Part shown: positions 7,931 through 17,877 of the stretch, piece by piece
Layout of the letters: every line of letters starts with the position of its first letter
How positions within the stretch are numbered: position 1 is the stretch's first letter
Source of the DNA: Haloarchaeobius iranensis
Lineage (GTDB): Archaea > Halobacteriota > Halobacteria > Halobacteriales > Natrialbaceae
Assembly: GCF_900103505.1 (NCBI RefSeq)
Contig: NZ_FNIA01000006.1
Span: 1-64,000 of the forward strand
DNA: 64,000 bases
Direction: 5' to 3'
Made by a program: the position numbers and the translations under genes
The notes under the pieces: generated by a model
The model's database searches: none
Told to the model about the DNA's origin: nothing
What the model saw: only the letters and a program-made list of their open reading frames with translations

Positions 7931-9094
7931 TTACGTCTCCCGGGCGGGCGTCCGTGGACTCGGTTCGACCGAGCCGGTCTCCTGGACGACGTCGAACGCC
8001 GTCATCAGGTCCGAGCGCGAGATGAGGCCGACGAGGTCGTCACCACGGACGACGAGCAACCGACCGACGCTCTTCGACTGCATCGTCTGGAGGGCCTCCA
8101 TCGCGTCGGCGTCGGGGGTGATGGTGTGGAGCTCCCGTGTCATTATCTCCTCGACGGTGTAGGCGTCGCGCTCGACGGCCTTGACGCCGCGGGCGTCCTC
8201 CAGCGTGACGAGGCCGACGAGGCCGCCGTCGTCCATGACCGGATAGCCGGTGTGGCGCTCGGAGAACATCCGCGACATCAGCTCCGAGACGCTGGTCTCT
8301 GGCGTGACGGTGTGCAGGTCGGGACCGGGCGTCATCACGTCCCGCACGGTCACCCCCTCGAAGGCGGCCTTCATCACGACCTGCTGGGCCTCGGAGGACG
8401 CACCGATGTAGATGAAGAAGGCGATACCGATGAGCAGCCACTCGAAGTTGAGCAGCCCAAACAGTCCGAGCAGGAGCGCGAACACCTTCCCGACCTCGGC
8501 GGCCATCTGCGTGGCCTTCGCGTACGGTCGGGTGCGGGCGAGCAGCGCACGGAGGACTCGGCCGCCGTCCATCGGGAAGCCGGGCAGCATGTTGAACAGC
8601 GCGAGCGCGACGTTCATCAGCGCGAGGTAGCCGAGCACGAACCGTGCCGACGGCAGGCTCGTGGGAACGGCCAGGAACGCGCCGTAGGAGATCGCCCCGA
8701 TGGCGATGGAGACGACCGGCCCGGCGATGGCGATCTGGAGCTCCTGCTTCCAGTCCTCGGGCATCTCCGAGAGGGAGGCGATGCCGCCGAATATCCAGAG
8801 CGTGATGGAGTCGATGGGGAAGCCGTACCGCATCGCGACGACCGAGTGCCCGAGCTCGTGGAGCACGACACCGACGAACAGGCCGATGGCGACCGCGAAC
8901 CCGAGCACCCACGGCATCCAGCCCGCCACCAGCGGGTCGACCGGCAGGTTCGCCCCCATCGTCTCGTTGAGGAGGTCCGTCACGGAGCCGACCTGCTGCT
9001 GGATGAGGAACGCAAAGAGCGGCAGCACCAGCAGGAACGTCAGGTCCAGCTTGATGGGGATGCCGAACACCGACCCGATCCTGAAGCTTCGCAT
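7931..9094 (-). CDS. Site-2 protease family zinc metalloprotease with CBS pair
   Basis: Intramembrane M50-type peptidase of 387 aa. Zinc ligands are visible as HELGH in the third hydrophobic segment and in FPMDGGR further on. Six or so membrane segments occupy residues 1-230; two CBS domains follow (about 245-300 and 310-365), which in this subgroup may sense adenosine ligands. The ATG at 9094 is preferred to a frame running to 9658, which would only overlap the divergent cupin gene. The substrate is unknown; family members cleave membrane-bound anti-sigma or regulatory proteins, but archaeal targets are mostly undefined. Confidence 0.9.
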   Translation of the reverse strand: MRSFRIGSVFGIPIKLDLTFLLVLPLFAFLIQQQVGSVTDLLNETMGANLPVDPLVAGWMPWVLGFAVAIGLFVGVVLHELGHSVVAMRYGFPIDSITLWIFGGIASLSEMPEDWKQELQIAIAGPVVSIAIGAISYGAFLAVPTSLPSARFVLGYLALMNVALALFNMLPGFPMDGGRVLRALLARTRPYAKATQMAAEVGKVFALLLGLFGLLNFEWLLIGIAFFIYIGASSEAQQVVMKAAFEGVTVRDVMTPGPDLHTVTPETSVSELMSRMFSERHTGYPVMDDGGLVGLVTLEDARGVKAVERDAYTVEEIMTRELHTITPDADAMEALQTMQSKSVGRLLVVRGDDLVGLISRSDLMTAFDVVQETGSVEPSPRTPARET

Positions 9095-9191
9095 GCTATC
9101 GAGTAGCCACCGACCACTCTTAAATTGGGTGACGACGGCCGTCGGTCGGTGGTCGGAACCCGTTAAGTGCCAGTCGGTCCTACCGTCGCGT

Positions 9192-9563
9192 ATGTCCGAG
9201 CAGACACCGGTCGTCCGCCGGAGCGAGGACGTATCGTACGAGCCAGTCGACGCCGCCGACGGTCTCTCGAAGGGTGTGCTCGTCGACGCCGACGACGGCG
9301 CACCCAACTTCGCCATCCGACGGTTCACCCTCGACCCCGATGCCGAGGTGCCAAAGCACACGAACGCGGTCGAGCACGAGCAGTACGTGCTGGCGGGTGA
9401 GTACGTCGTAGGTATCGGCGGCGAGGAACACGTCGTCTCCGCCGGCGACTCCCTGCTGATTCCGGCCGGGACCGTCCACTGGTACCGCAACGAGGGCGAC
9501 GAACAGGGTGCGTTCCTCTGTGCGGTGCCCAACGGCGACGACGAGATACAGCTCCAGGAGTAA
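9192..9563 (+). CDS. Cupin-domain protein
   Basis: A 123-aa single-domain cupin. Motif 1 is seen as KHTNAVEHEQYVLAGE, giving two His and a Glu as metal ligands, and motif 2 as DSLLIPAGTVHWYRN, giving the last His. It probably binds a divalent metal; substrates of stand-alone cupins cannot be read from sequence. It is divergent from the site-2 protease (98 nt between starts), so both promoters lie in 9095-9191. The start ATG at 9192 gives the usual short N-terminus. Confidence 0.85.
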   Translation: MSEQTPVVRRSEDVSYEPVDAADGLSKGVLVDADDGAPNFAIRRFTLDPDAEVPKHTNAVEHEQYVLAGEYVVGIGGEEHVVSAGDSLLIPAGTVHWYRNEGDEQGAFLCAVPNGDDEIQLQE

Positions 9564-9629
9564 CGGGTTCCGCCGCGGGCCCGACGAAGTTCCGAACCCC
9601 TGAAATACCCGGCTCTCGTACCGATTCGC

Positions 9630-11714
9630 GTGTCACGACAGGTCCAGCGCGTCGACACTCTGTTCCTCCACGAGGCCGGCAGGAACTACCTCGCGGTCGT
9701 CGAGCGCGACGGCGAGCGCGTCTTCCGTGCGAAGCTCGAACTCAAGGAGACGAACGCGGGTCCCCGTCCGGGCAAGTTCCGGCTCGTCCGCGACTCCAGC
9801 GAGGAGCCGCGCAGCCCCGAGGAGTTCGTCGAGATTGCACGTCGCGCCGAGCGAATCCGTATCTCCGAGCAGACCTCCGACCGCGCCCGCGAGGAGCTCC
9901 AGGCGATGCTCGACGGCTACCAGCTCGACGCGAAGGTCGTCCGGACCTGTCGCTACTGCGCCTCCGCCGGTCGGTACTCGCCCATCACGACGGACACGGC
10001 CGTCAAGGACGGTACGGACTGGATCTGCACCGACTGCGCCCGTCGCGAGCTGGAGAAGGAGCTGGCCTACCACGGCGAGTTCACCAGCGACGCGAAGGAG
10101 CGACTGGAGGACCTCCTCATCGAGGTACAGGATTTAGAGCGCATCAGCAACCTGCTCAAGGGCGAACTCGACCCGGACCTGACGAAGTTCGACGAGATAT
10201 CGGCGACGACGGAGGACATCGACCTCGTCCCGGTCGACGACCTCGGTCTGCACCCGAAGCTGCAGGGCCTGCTCGACCAGCGGTTCGACACCCTGCTACC
10301 CGTCCAGAGCCTCGCCGTCGAGAACGGCCTGTTCGGCGAGCACGATGGCGACGGCCCACGCGGGATGGGCGACGACCAGCTGGTCGTCAGCGCGACGGCG
10401 ACCGGAAAGACGCTCATCGGCGAGCTCGCCGGGCTCCAGAACGTCCTCGACGGGAAGGGGAAGATGCTCTTCCTCGTCCCGCTCGTCGCCCTCGCCAACC
10501 AGAAGCACGAGGACTTCGCGGACGAGTACGGCGACCTCGTCGACGTCACCATCCGGGTCGGGGCCAGCCGCGTCAACGACTCCGGCTCCCGGTTCGACCC
10601 CTCGGCCGACGTCATCGTCGGCACGTACGAGGGCATCGACCACGCGCTGCGGACCGGGAAGGACCTCGGCGACATCGGCACCGTCGTCATCGACGAGGTC
10701 CACACGCTGAAGGAGGAGGGCCGGGGGCACCGCCTCGACGGACTCATCTCCCGGCTGAAGCACTACAGCCAGCAGCGCCAGCAGCAGCGGTCGAGCTACG
10801 ACGGCGCGCAGTGGGTGTACCTCTCCGCGACCGTCGGCAACCCCACCGAACTGGCGACGGGACTCCGCGCGAAGCTCATCGAGTTCGAGGAACGGCCGGT
10901 GCCAATCGAGCGCCACGTCACCTTCGCCGACGGGCGCGAGAAGCCCCGCATCATCAACCGCCTCGTCAAACGGGAGTTCGACCGCGAGTCCTCGAAGGGC
11001 TATCGTGGCCAGACCATCATCTTCACCAACTCGCGCCGGCGCTGTCACGAGATCTCCCGCAAGCTCGAGTACAGCGCCGCTCCCTACCACGCCGGCCTGG
11101 ACTACGGCCGCCGGAAGAAGGTCGAGCGCATGTTCGGCGACCAGGACATCTCGGCGGTCGTCACGACAGCGGCCCTGGCGGCGGGTGTCGACTTCCCCGC
11201 CTCGCAGGTCATCTTCGACTCGCTCGCGATGGGCATCGAGTGGCTCTCCGTGCAGGAGTTCAGCCAGATGCTCGGCCGCGCCGGCCGCCCGGACTACCAC
11301 GACCGCGGGAAGGTGTACATGCTCGTCGAGCCCGAGTGCACCTACCACAACTCCATGGAGATGTCCGAGGACGAGGTCGCGTTCAAGCTGCTCAAGGGCG
11401 AGATGGAGCCCGTCATCACCCGGTACGACGAGGACGCCGCCGTCGAGGAGACGCTGGCGAACGTCGCGGTCGCCGGCAAGTCCGCGAAGGCGCTCAACGA
11501 CCGGATGCTCGGCGACATCCCCACGAAACACGCCGTCGGCAAGCTGCTGGAGTACGGCTTCATCGACGGCTTCGAGCCGACGCCGCTCGGACGGGTGGTG
11601 TGCGAGCACTTCCTCACCCCGGGCGACGCGTTCGCGATTCTGGACGGCATCCGGAAGGAGCAGCACCCGTATCAGGTGGTGGCCGAGCTGGAGCTGCGTG
11701 AGACGGAGCTGTGA
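9630..11714 (+). CDS. DEVH-box superfamily 2 helicase with N-terminal zinc ribbon
   Basis: A 694-aa ATP-dependent helicase of the Ski2-like type. The N-terminal 210 residues hold a zinc-ribbon-like region (CRYCASAG ... CTDC). The helicase motifs are clear: Q-like segment before SATATGKT (Walker A), DEVH, SATVGNPTEL (motif III), and QMLGRAGRPDYHDRG (motif VI). A C-terminal winged-helix-like part follows. The start is a GTG at 9630. Role in RNA or DNA processing is open; this architecture is conserved in haloarchaea. It is probably monocistronic, with repeats following. Confidence 0.88.
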   Translation: MSRQVQRVDTLFLHEAGRNYLAVVERDGERVFRAKLELKETNAGPRPGKFRLVRDSSEEPRSPEEFVEIARRAERIRISEQTSDRAREELQAMLDGYQLDAKVVRTCRYCASAGRYSPITTDTAVKDGTDWICTDCARRELEKELAYHGEFTSDAKERLEDLLIEVQDLERISNLLKGELDPDLTKFDEISATTEDIDLVPVDDLGLHPKLQGLLDQRFDTLLPVQSLAVENGLFGEHDGDGPRGMGDDQLVVSATATGKTLIGELAGLQNVLDGKGKMLFLVPLVALANQKHEDFADEYGDLVDVTIRVGASRVNDSGSRFDPSADVIVGTYEGIDHALRTGKDLGDIGTVVIDEVHTLKEEGRGHRLDGLISRLKHYSQQRQQQRSSYDGAQWVYLSATVGNPTELATGLRAKLIEFEERPVPIERHVTFADGREKPRIINRLVKREFDRESSKGYRGQTIIFTNSRRRCHEISRKLEYSAAPYHAGLDYGRRKKVERMFGDQDISAVVTTAALAAGVDFPASQVIFDSLAMGIEWLSVQEFSQMLGRAGRPDYHDRGKVYMLVEPECTYHNSMEMSEDEVAFKLLKGEMEPVITRYDEDAAVEETLANVAVAGKSAKALNDRMLGDIPTKHAVGKLLEYGFIDGFEPTPLGRVVCEHFLTPGDAFAILDGIRKEQHPYQVVAELELRETEL

Positions 11715-12374
11715 GGTTGCGTTTCTGTTGACCGACACGTTCTCGTGAGTGCTGTTGCTGGTGACTCGAACAGCCAGAAAGCCCCGCTTGCCCGGGGATA
11801 GCACACCGGCTCCTACAACCAGAAAGCCCCGACGTGCTCGTCGGCTGCGACTCGCTGTCGTTCGAGAGAGCTTCGCTCTCTCGTGATGACGAAAGACGCC
11901 GAAGGCGTCTTTCGAACCACGGTCCTCACTCCGCTGCGGTCCTTGCCTCGTCTCGCTCGACGAGCACGTCGCCCCTTTCAGTCCCACCGTCGGACCTTCG
12001 GTCCGACGAGCCCCCATTCGCTCGCAGGCTCGCTCACGGGGACACCCGACCGCGACCGCACCGCACCTCAATCCTCCCCATCCGACTCCGGTGCTCGCTG
12101 GCGCTGTCGTTCGAAAATCGAAGATTTTCGTGATGTAGCCAGAAATCATGGATTTCTGGCTGCCTGCCGGACGTAGTCCGGCAATGACGAGAGAGCTTCG
12201 CTCTCTCGAACCACGCTCCTCGTCCCTCGCGCGGATGGCTCGCGGCCTCGCTGCGCTCGGCACGCTCCCCAGCCGCGCGCCACCCGGCTGGTTGGACGAT
12301 GCCGGCGTGGAGGTTACAATATATCTAAACCCCGGCGTCGATACGCCGAACCCGCACCTGCAGACGTAACCCCC
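11715..12374. repeat. Gene-free region: dispersed intergenic element, copy B, with hairpin array
   Basis: 660 bases without a gene. The motif CCAGAAAGCCCCG occurs at about 11774 and 11819. Element copy B runs 11974-12294 and matches copy A at 174-360, but between 12071 and 12225 it holds extra DNA absent from copy A. Seven perfect inverted repeats of 8-11 bp, each with a 3-nt loop, lie at 11863-11883, 11890-11914, 11988-12008, 12112-12130, 12138-12160, 12165-12183 and 12188-12208; the first and last are the same sequence. Short reading frames here are not supported. Confidence 0.75.
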
Positions 12375-14159
12375 ATGCCGCCCCGCCACCTAGCCCGAAC
12401 AGAACCGATGGACGCGCAGACGCTCCAGTCCCACGCGAGCGGCCTCCCGACGGAGCCGGGGGTCTACCAGTTCCTCGAGGGCGACACGGTGCTGTACGTC
12501 GGGAAGGCGGTGGACCTGCGATCTCGGGTCCGTTCCTACGCGGACCCGCGGTCGGGGCGCATCGCGGGGATGGTCGAGCGCGCGGACGACCTCGACGTGG
12601 CCGTCACCGACACCGAGACGCAGGCGCTGCTGCTGGAGGCGAACCTCATCAAGCGTCACCAGCCGCGGTACAACGTGCGGCTGAAGGACGACAAGTCGTA
12701 CCCGCTGGTGCAGCTGACCGACCACGAGTTCCCCCGCATCGAGGTGACCCGGGACCCGAACGAGGGTGCGACCGTCTTCGGCCCGTACACGAGCATGGGC
12801 ACCGTCGAGACGGTGGTGAAGGCGCTCCGGGAGACGTTCGGCGTCCGGGGCTGCTCGGACCACAAGTTCGCTGGCCGCGAGCGGCCATGTCTGGACTACG
12901 AGATGGAGCTCTGTACCGCGCCGTGCACGGGTGAAATCGGCCCCGAGGAGTACGTCGCCGACGTCGAGTCGGTCGAGCAGTTCTTCGCCGGCGAGACGGG
13001 CGTCCTCGCCGACCCGCTCCGCCGGGAGATGGAGCAGGCCGCCGAGAGCCAGTCGTTCGAGCGCGCGGCGAACCTCCGGGACCGGCTCGAAGTCGTCGAG
13101 TCGTTCCACGGCAGCGGCGGGGAGGCCGTCAGCGGCCGGGACGAGTACGAGCGCTCGGTCGACGTGCTCGGAGTGGCGCTGCGGGGCGACGACGCGACGG
13201 TCGCGAGACTCCACGCCGACGGCGGCCAGCTGGTCGAGCGGGACCGGCACTCGATGGCCGCGCCAGAAGGCGCGAACCACGAGCCCGGTGACGCCGTCCC
13301 GGCCGTCCTCGCGGCGTTCCTCGTGCAGTACTACGCGGAGCGGGCGCTGCCCGACGCCATCCTGCTGCCCGAGCACCACGACGACGCGGAGGTCGCGGCG
13401 TGGCTGGACGCCGCGGACGTTGCGATCCGAGTGCCCGGCGCGGGGCGTGAGGCGAAGCTGGTCGAGCTGGCGCTGAAGAACGCCCGCCGGAACGTCGGCC
13501 GCCGGGACGAGTCCGCCGCGCTCGCGGACGAGCTCGGGCTCGGCCGCATCTCGCGCATCGAGGGCTTCGACGTGAGCCACGCACAGGGGAGAGCCGTCGT
13601 CGGCTCGAACGTCTGCTTCGTCGACGGGAGCGCGGAGAACTCCGACTACCGGCGGAAGAAGCTCGACGAGACGAACGACGACTACGCGAACATGCACGCC
13701 CTCGTGCGCTGGCGGGCCGAGCGCGCGCTCGCGGGCCGAGACGACCGTCCCGACCCCGACCTCCTGCTCGTCGACGGCGGCGAGGGCCAGCTCTCCGCGG
13801 CCATGGACGCGCTCGAAGCGGCGGACTGGGACGTACCCGCAATCGCGCTGGCGAAGGCAGAGGAGCTGGTCGTCACCCCCGACCGCACCCACGACTGGGA
13901 CGGCGACGCGCCGCAGTTGCACCTGCTCCAGCGGGTGCGCGACGAGGCCCACCGCTTCGCGGTGCAGTACCACCAGTCGGTCCGTGACGACGTGTCGACG
14001 GTGTTGGACGACGTGCCCGGGGTCGGCCCCGAGACGCGCCGGCGGCTGCTGGGGCGGTTCGGCAGCGTCGAGAACGTCCGCGAGGCGAGCGTCGACGAGC
14101 TACTGGCGGTCGAGGGCGTCGGCGAGAAGACCGCAGCACAGCTGCGACGGCGGCTCTAG
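12375..14159 (+). CDS. uvrC: Excinuclease ABC subunit C
   Basis: Makes the two incisions in bacterial-type nucleotide excision repair. Of 594 aa (or 583 from the second ATG at 12408): GIY-YIG nuclease domain at the start ([14 protein letters not shown]), a UVR helical pair near residue 215 ([11 protein letters not shown]) that binds UvrB, the RNase H-like C-terminal nuclease ([14 protein letters not shown]), and tandem helix-hairpin-helix motifs at the end ([14 protein letters not shown]). uvrB is also in this window at 17878; uvrA is not. Confidence 0.95.
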   Translation: MPPRHLARTEPMDAQTLQSHASGLPTEPGVYQFLEGDTVLYVGKAVDLRSRVRSYADPRSGRIAGMVERADDLDVAVTDTETQALLLEANLIKRHQPRYNVRLKDDKSYPLVQLTDHEFPRIEVTRDPNEGATVFGPYTSMGTVETVVKALRETFGVRGCSDHKFAGRERPCLDYEMELCTAPCTGEIGPEEYVADVESVEQFFAGETGVLADPLRREMEQAAESQSFERAANLRDRLEVVESFHGSGGEAVSGRDEYERSVDVLGVALRGDDATVARLHADGGQLVERDRHSMAAPEGANHEPGDAVPAVLAAFLVQYYAERALPDAILLPEHHDDAEVAAWLDAADVAIRVPGAGREAKLVELALKNARRNVGRRDESAALADELGLGRISRIEGFDVSHAQGRAVVGSNVCFVDGSAENSDYRRKKLDETNDDYANMHALVRWRAERALAGRDDRPDPDLLLVDGGEGQLSAAMDALEAADWDVPAIALAKAEELVVTPDRTHDWDGDAPQLHLLQRVRDEAHRFAVQYHQSVRDDVSTVLDDVPGVGPETRRRLLGRFGSVENVREASVDELLAVEGVGEKTAAQLRRRL

Positions 14160-14887
14160 TAGGCGTCGCCGGCGCGGGGGTCGTCGGTTCTCGGCTGCCC
14201 GGTCCCGGTCGTCGCGATGTCGCGGGCGACCGTGCCGAGGTAGTGGAAGATACCGGCCTGCAGGATGAAGGCGAGCGGGAAGCCCACGAGCAGCAACATC
14301 AGCGGGATGATGACGAAGAGCGCGAGGAAGTTCACGATGGCCGCGACGACGAGCGCGACGAAGTAGTCGCTGGTGAACGCGATCTCGCGGACGGAGCCGA
14401 AGTCGAACGCCGCCATGAACTCCTCCTCGGTCGCGACGCCGACGAGCGCCGCAGGCATCACGTAGTACGCGAGCATGAGGAGGAGGAACGCGATGCCGCC
14501 GAGGACGAGCATGACGATGAGACCGATACCGCCGCCGGCGGCGGCACCGCCTTCACCGGCCGCGCTCCCGGCTGCCGCGCCGAAGGAGAACACGAATATA
14601 CCGACGAAGAACACCCCGAACAGGAGCATCATCGGTATCAGTGTGTAGACGAGGGTGACGCCGAACATCATCGCTCCGTCCTTCAGCAGGGCCTCCCAGT
14701 CCTCGAACTCGGGGGGCGTCGGGTTGTTCCTGGCCCCGGCACGCATCGACTGGAGGCTGTACCCGTTCACGATGAGCTGTGGGAGCAGCGGGATGATACC
14801 CGAGGCGAGCAACAGGCCACCACCGATGATAGCCCGTAGCAGGCCGTCCTCTCCCTTCGTCGGGAACTTCAGTGAATCCACTACCAT
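14156..14887 (-). CDS. DUF4013 family membrane protein
   Basis: A 243-aa polytopic membrane protein with four to six hydrophobic helices and the typical DUF4013 opening (a short soluble helix, then [15 protein letters not shown], then [11 protein letters not shown] and [14 protein letters not shown]). A glycine- and alanine-rich stretch around residue 110 links two helices. It overlaps the uvrC end by 4 nt on the opposite strand. The family is common in haloarchaea and bacteria; its function is unknown, though membership in envelope transport has been guessed. Confidence 0.85.
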   Translation of the reverse strand: MVVDSLKFPTKGEDGLLRAIIGGGLLLASGIIPLLPQLIVNGYSLQSMRAGARNNPTPPEFEDWEALLKDGAMMFGVTLVYTLIPMMLLFGVFFVGIFVFSFGAAAGSAAGEGGAAAGGGIGLIVMLVLGGIAFLLLMLAYYVMPAALVGVATEEEFMAAFDFGSVREIAFTSDYFVALVVAAIVNFLALFVIIPLMLLLVGFPLAFILQAGIFHYLGTVARDIATTGTGQPRTDDPRAGDAY

Positions 14888-14959
14888 GGGTCGAAATCCA
14901 GCGCGCAGCTGAAAAATGTTCGGACATCGAAACGACGAAGAGAAGCTGGCTGCGGCGGC

Positions 14960-15808
14960 CTACCCCAGCTCGGAGCGACGGAACGAGAGGTAGCCGACGG
15001 CGAGCGAGACGGCCGACCACGCCAGCATCACGAGGACGGCGAACCACGTCTGGTCGTGCAGCTTGTCGCTCCCCGGCTGGAAGTTCATCTGGAACGACTG
15101 GTACTGGTCGAACACGCCGGCGTACACCGGTTCAGTCGACTGGAGGTACGCCGTCGCCGGCGAGAGGAGCTGCACGTAGCTCCGGGTGTTATCCGAGATG
15201 GTCACGCCCAGCAGGCTCTCGACGGTGTCGAGGATGGTCCCGAGGTTGATGACCGGGAAGAACCCGAACCAGAACACGACGAACAGGAAGTACGCGCCGA
15301 GCGCGCCGAACATCGCCCGCGACCGCGAGGAGGCGGCGGCGGAGATGGCGACGAAGATGCTGACGAACGACACCGTGTACGCGAGCGTGACGCCGGTGAA
15401 GACGGCGAACCGCTCGACGCTGGGGGCCTGGACGTACGTCGCGAACGCGATGACGAACGACACGAACATCCCCAGCACGACGGCGGCGGTGGCGACGCTC
15501 AGCCGCGAGACGAACTTCCCGAAGAAGTACTCCGCGCGGCTGTTCGGCAGCCCCATGACGTACTTGATGGTGCCGTCCATCCGGTCGCCGGCGATGGAGA
15601 GGTAGGCCAGCGGCGCGAGGAACAGCGGGAACACGAACGAGACGAACGCCGACACGTCGAACAGGGTCCGGTAGGGCTCGTCGTAGATGCCGTACTCCGA
15701 GGCGAATATCATCGCGACGAGCACGGTGAACACGCCGATGACGGCCAGCACGATGGACGACCGGCGAGCGTTCGTGAAGTCGTCGCGGGCGATGGTCGCC
15801 AGCCGCAT
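14960..15808 (-). CDS. ABC-2 type exporter, membrane permease
   Basis: A 282-aa permease with six membrane helices, of the NosY/ABC-2 family; it carries the soluble segment SIAGDRMDGTIKYVMGLP after helix two that is typical of this group. Its start ATG shares one base with the stop of the upstream ATPase gene (TGATG), so both proteins are translated as a coupled pair. Substrate is unknown; the group includes copper-processing and drug or lipid exporters. Confidence 0.87.
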   Translation of the reverse strand: MRLATIARDDFTNARRSSIVLAVIGVFTVLVAMIFASEYGIYDEPYRTLFDVSAFVSFVFPLFLAPLAYLSIAGDRMDGTIKYVMGLPNSRAEYFFGKFVSRLSVATAAVVLGMFVSFVIAFATYVQAPSVERFAVFTGVTLAYTVSFVSIFVAISAAASSRSRAMFGALGAYFLFVVFWFGFFPVINLGTILDTVESLLGVTISDNTRSYVQLLSPATAYLQSTEPVYAGVFDQYQSFQMNFQPGSDKLHDQTWFAVLVMLAWSAVSLAVGYLSFRRSELG

Positions 15809-16767
15809 CAGTCCTCACCTCCGGTGACCGGGGCCGCCTTCTCGGGCTGTGCGGCGACCGCCTCGTGCTCGCCGTTCGTGTACTCCTCGAACAGCGACTC
15901 CAGCGAGGTCGTCTCGATGCCGATGTCCTCGACCGTCGCGGCGTCGTCGATGCGTCGGAGCGCCGGCATCTTCGCCGCGGGGTCGCCACAGGTCACCGTG
16001 ACCACGTCCTCGGTGGCGGTCACGTCGCGCACGCCGTCGACCGCACGGACCGGCTCCAGGTCGGGGACCGCGTCCACGGTCGCCTCGACGACGCCACCGA
16101 CCCCCATCTCGGTGCGGAGCTCGTCGAGCGTGTCCAGCGCGACGAGTTCGCCCTCGGCCATGATGCCGACCCGGTCGCAGACCTTCTCCACCTGGTCGAG
16201 GATGTGGCTGGAGAAGAACACCGTCGCGCCGCGGTCTGCCTCCTCGCGGACGATGTTCCGCAGGAGCTTGATACCCTTCGGGTCGAGCCCGGAGGAGGGC
16301 TCGTCGAGCACCAGCAGGTCCGGCTCGCCGACGAGCGCGATGGCGAGCCCGAGACGCTGTTGCATCCCCTTGGAGTACCCGCCGGCGGCCCGGCGGGCGT
16401 CCTCGGGGTCGAGGCCGACCCGGTCGAGCAGCTCGTCCGGGTCGTCGTCGGCCTCCTTCGTCTCGATGGCGGAGACGAGGTGCTCCCGGCCGGTCAAGTT
16501 CTCGTACAGCCCGTACCCCTCGGGAAGCAGCCCGATGCGCTCGCGGACGGCCCGGGAGTGGGTCGTCACGTCCGCGCCGAGCACCTCGGCACCGCCACTG
16601 GAGGGCTCGATGAAGCCGAGGAGCACGTTGATAGTCGTCGACTTCCCGGCCCCGTTCGGGCCGAGGAAGCCGAACACTTCCCCCTCCTCGACGGTCAGGT
16701 CGAGGCCGTCGACGGCGACGACGTCACCGAACCGCTTGGTGAGGTCGTCGGTTCGTATCGCTGCCAT
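15808..16767 (-). CDS. ABC transporter ATP-binding protein (ABC-2 partner)
   Basis: The ATPase that powers the permease downstream, 319 aa from the ATG at 16767. Walker A GPNGAGKST, signature YSKGMQQRLG, Walker B LLVLDEPSSGLDP and the H-loop SSH are all intact. A 90-residue C-terminal extension contains a small alpha-beta domain seen in NatA-like and drug-export ATPases. A much longer frame upstream overlaps the esterase gene and is not credible. Confidence 0.9.
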   Translation of the reverse strand: MAAIRTDDLTKRFGDVVAVDGLDLTVEEGEVFGFLGPNGAGKSTTINVLLGFIEPSSGGAEVLGADVTTHSRAVRERIGLLPEGYGLYENLTGREHLVSAIETKEADDDPDELLDRVGLDPEDARRAAGGYSKGMQQRLGLAIALVGEPDLLVLDEPSSGLDPKGIKLLRNIVREEADRGATVFFSSHILDQVEKVCDRVGIMAEGELVALDTLDELRTEMGVGGVVEATVDAVPDLEPVRAVDGVRDVTATEDVVTVTCGDPAAKMPALRRIDDAATVEDIGIETTSLESLFEEYTNGEHEAVAAQPEKAAPVTGGED

Positions 16768-16840
16768 GTGGTTCGACGTACTCACACCATCCCGAAATAT
16801 CTCGGGCCGCGGTTTCAGAATCTGAAGTGCGTGGCCGCCG

Positions 16841-17818
16841 TCAGTCGGCGACCGCGAGACGGTCCCGGAGGAACCGTCGGAGCGCCGGTTCGTACTCCGA
16901 CTGCCACGACGGCGCGTCGATGAGCCCGTGGCCGGCCCCCTCGGCGGTGAACAGCTCGACCGGGACGGATGCGGCCCGCAGCGAGTCGCGCAGCCGGGTC
17001 GCGGACCGGTACGGCACCACGCCGTCCTCGGTGCCGTGGAGCAACAGGGCTGGTGGGTCGTCCGCGTCGGTGTGAGAGACGGGCGAGGCCCGCTCGTAGG
17101 TGGACTCCGGCTCCTCGGACCCGACGAACGTCTGCACGAGCGCGCTCTCCATCGACTCGGAGTCGGCGAGGTCGTAGATGCCGCTGAACCCGACGAGGGC
17201 GTCGACCGCGACCGGCTGGTCCGGCCTGACGTCGGGCCGGAACGCCGGCACGTCAGGTGCGACGGCGACGAGCGCGGCGAGGTGTGCGCCCGCGGAGTAG
17301 CCCGCGAGCGCGCCACGAACAGGGTCGATGCCGTACTCGGCGGCGTTCGCACGGACCCAGGTCACCGCCGCGACCACGTCACGGACGGGGACGGGGAACT
17401 GTGCGCCCGGTGCGAGCCGGTACTGGACGTCGGCGACCGCGATACCGGCCTCACAGAGCATGGGGAACAGTGGCCTGAATCCCTTGTCACCCTGGAGCCA
17501 GCCGCCGCCGTGGGCGAACACGACGAACGGGACATCCGTCCGGTCCCGGGGGCGGTACAGGTCCAGCCGGAGCGGTCCCGCGTCGGTCTCGACGAACGAC
17601 AGGTCCCGGTCGACCCGGTAGGCGGGCTCCGTCGCGGTCCCCGTCGTCGTCTCCGTCGATTCTGTCGTCGTCGCCGTCGTTGCGACCGTCGTGCCGGCGC
17701 GCGTTGTCGACGGCGACATCTCCGTCCCGCCGCCGTCGCTCTGGCAGCCGGCGAGCAGCGCCGCCGTGGCCGTCGCGAGGATGCCGCGTCGTGTCCAGTC
17801 GCCGTCCCCGTCTGTCAT
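16841..17818 (-). CDS. Tat-exported lipoprotein esterase, alpha/beta hydrolase
   Basis: A secreted hydrolase of 325 aa. The N-terminus has a twin-arginine lipoprotein signal (WTRRGILATATAALLAGC) with the lipidation Cys at the lipobox, then a Thr-rich linker of about 40 residues. The catalytic fold shows the oxyanion HGGG motif, the nucleophile elbow GYSAG, an acidic residue in GTEDGVVP and the His in GHGLID. This is the BD-FAE/hormone-sensitive-lipase-like group; the substrate is probably a short-chain ester. It is not obviously linked to its neighbours. Confidence 0.88.
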   Translation of the reverse strand: MTDGDGDWTRRGILATATAALLAGCQSDGGGTEMSPSTTRAGTTVATTATTTESTETTTGTATEPAYRVDRDLSFVETDAGPLRLDLYRPRDRTDVPFVVFAHGGGWLQGDKGFRPLFPMLCEAGIAVADVQYRLAPGAQFPVPVRDVVAAVTWVRANAAEYGIDPVRGALAGYSAGAHLAALVAVAPDVPAFRPDVRPDQPVAVDALVGFSGIYDLADSESMESALVQTFVGSEEPESTYERASPVSHTDADDPPALLLHGTEDGVVPYRSATRLRDSLRAASVPVELFTAEGAGHGLIDAPSWQSEYEPALRRFLRDRLAVAD

Positions 17819-17877
17819 CGGCCACCGCTACGGGCCGCCGCGGTTTATTTCTCCGGATACCGGGCGGACGAGAAGCG

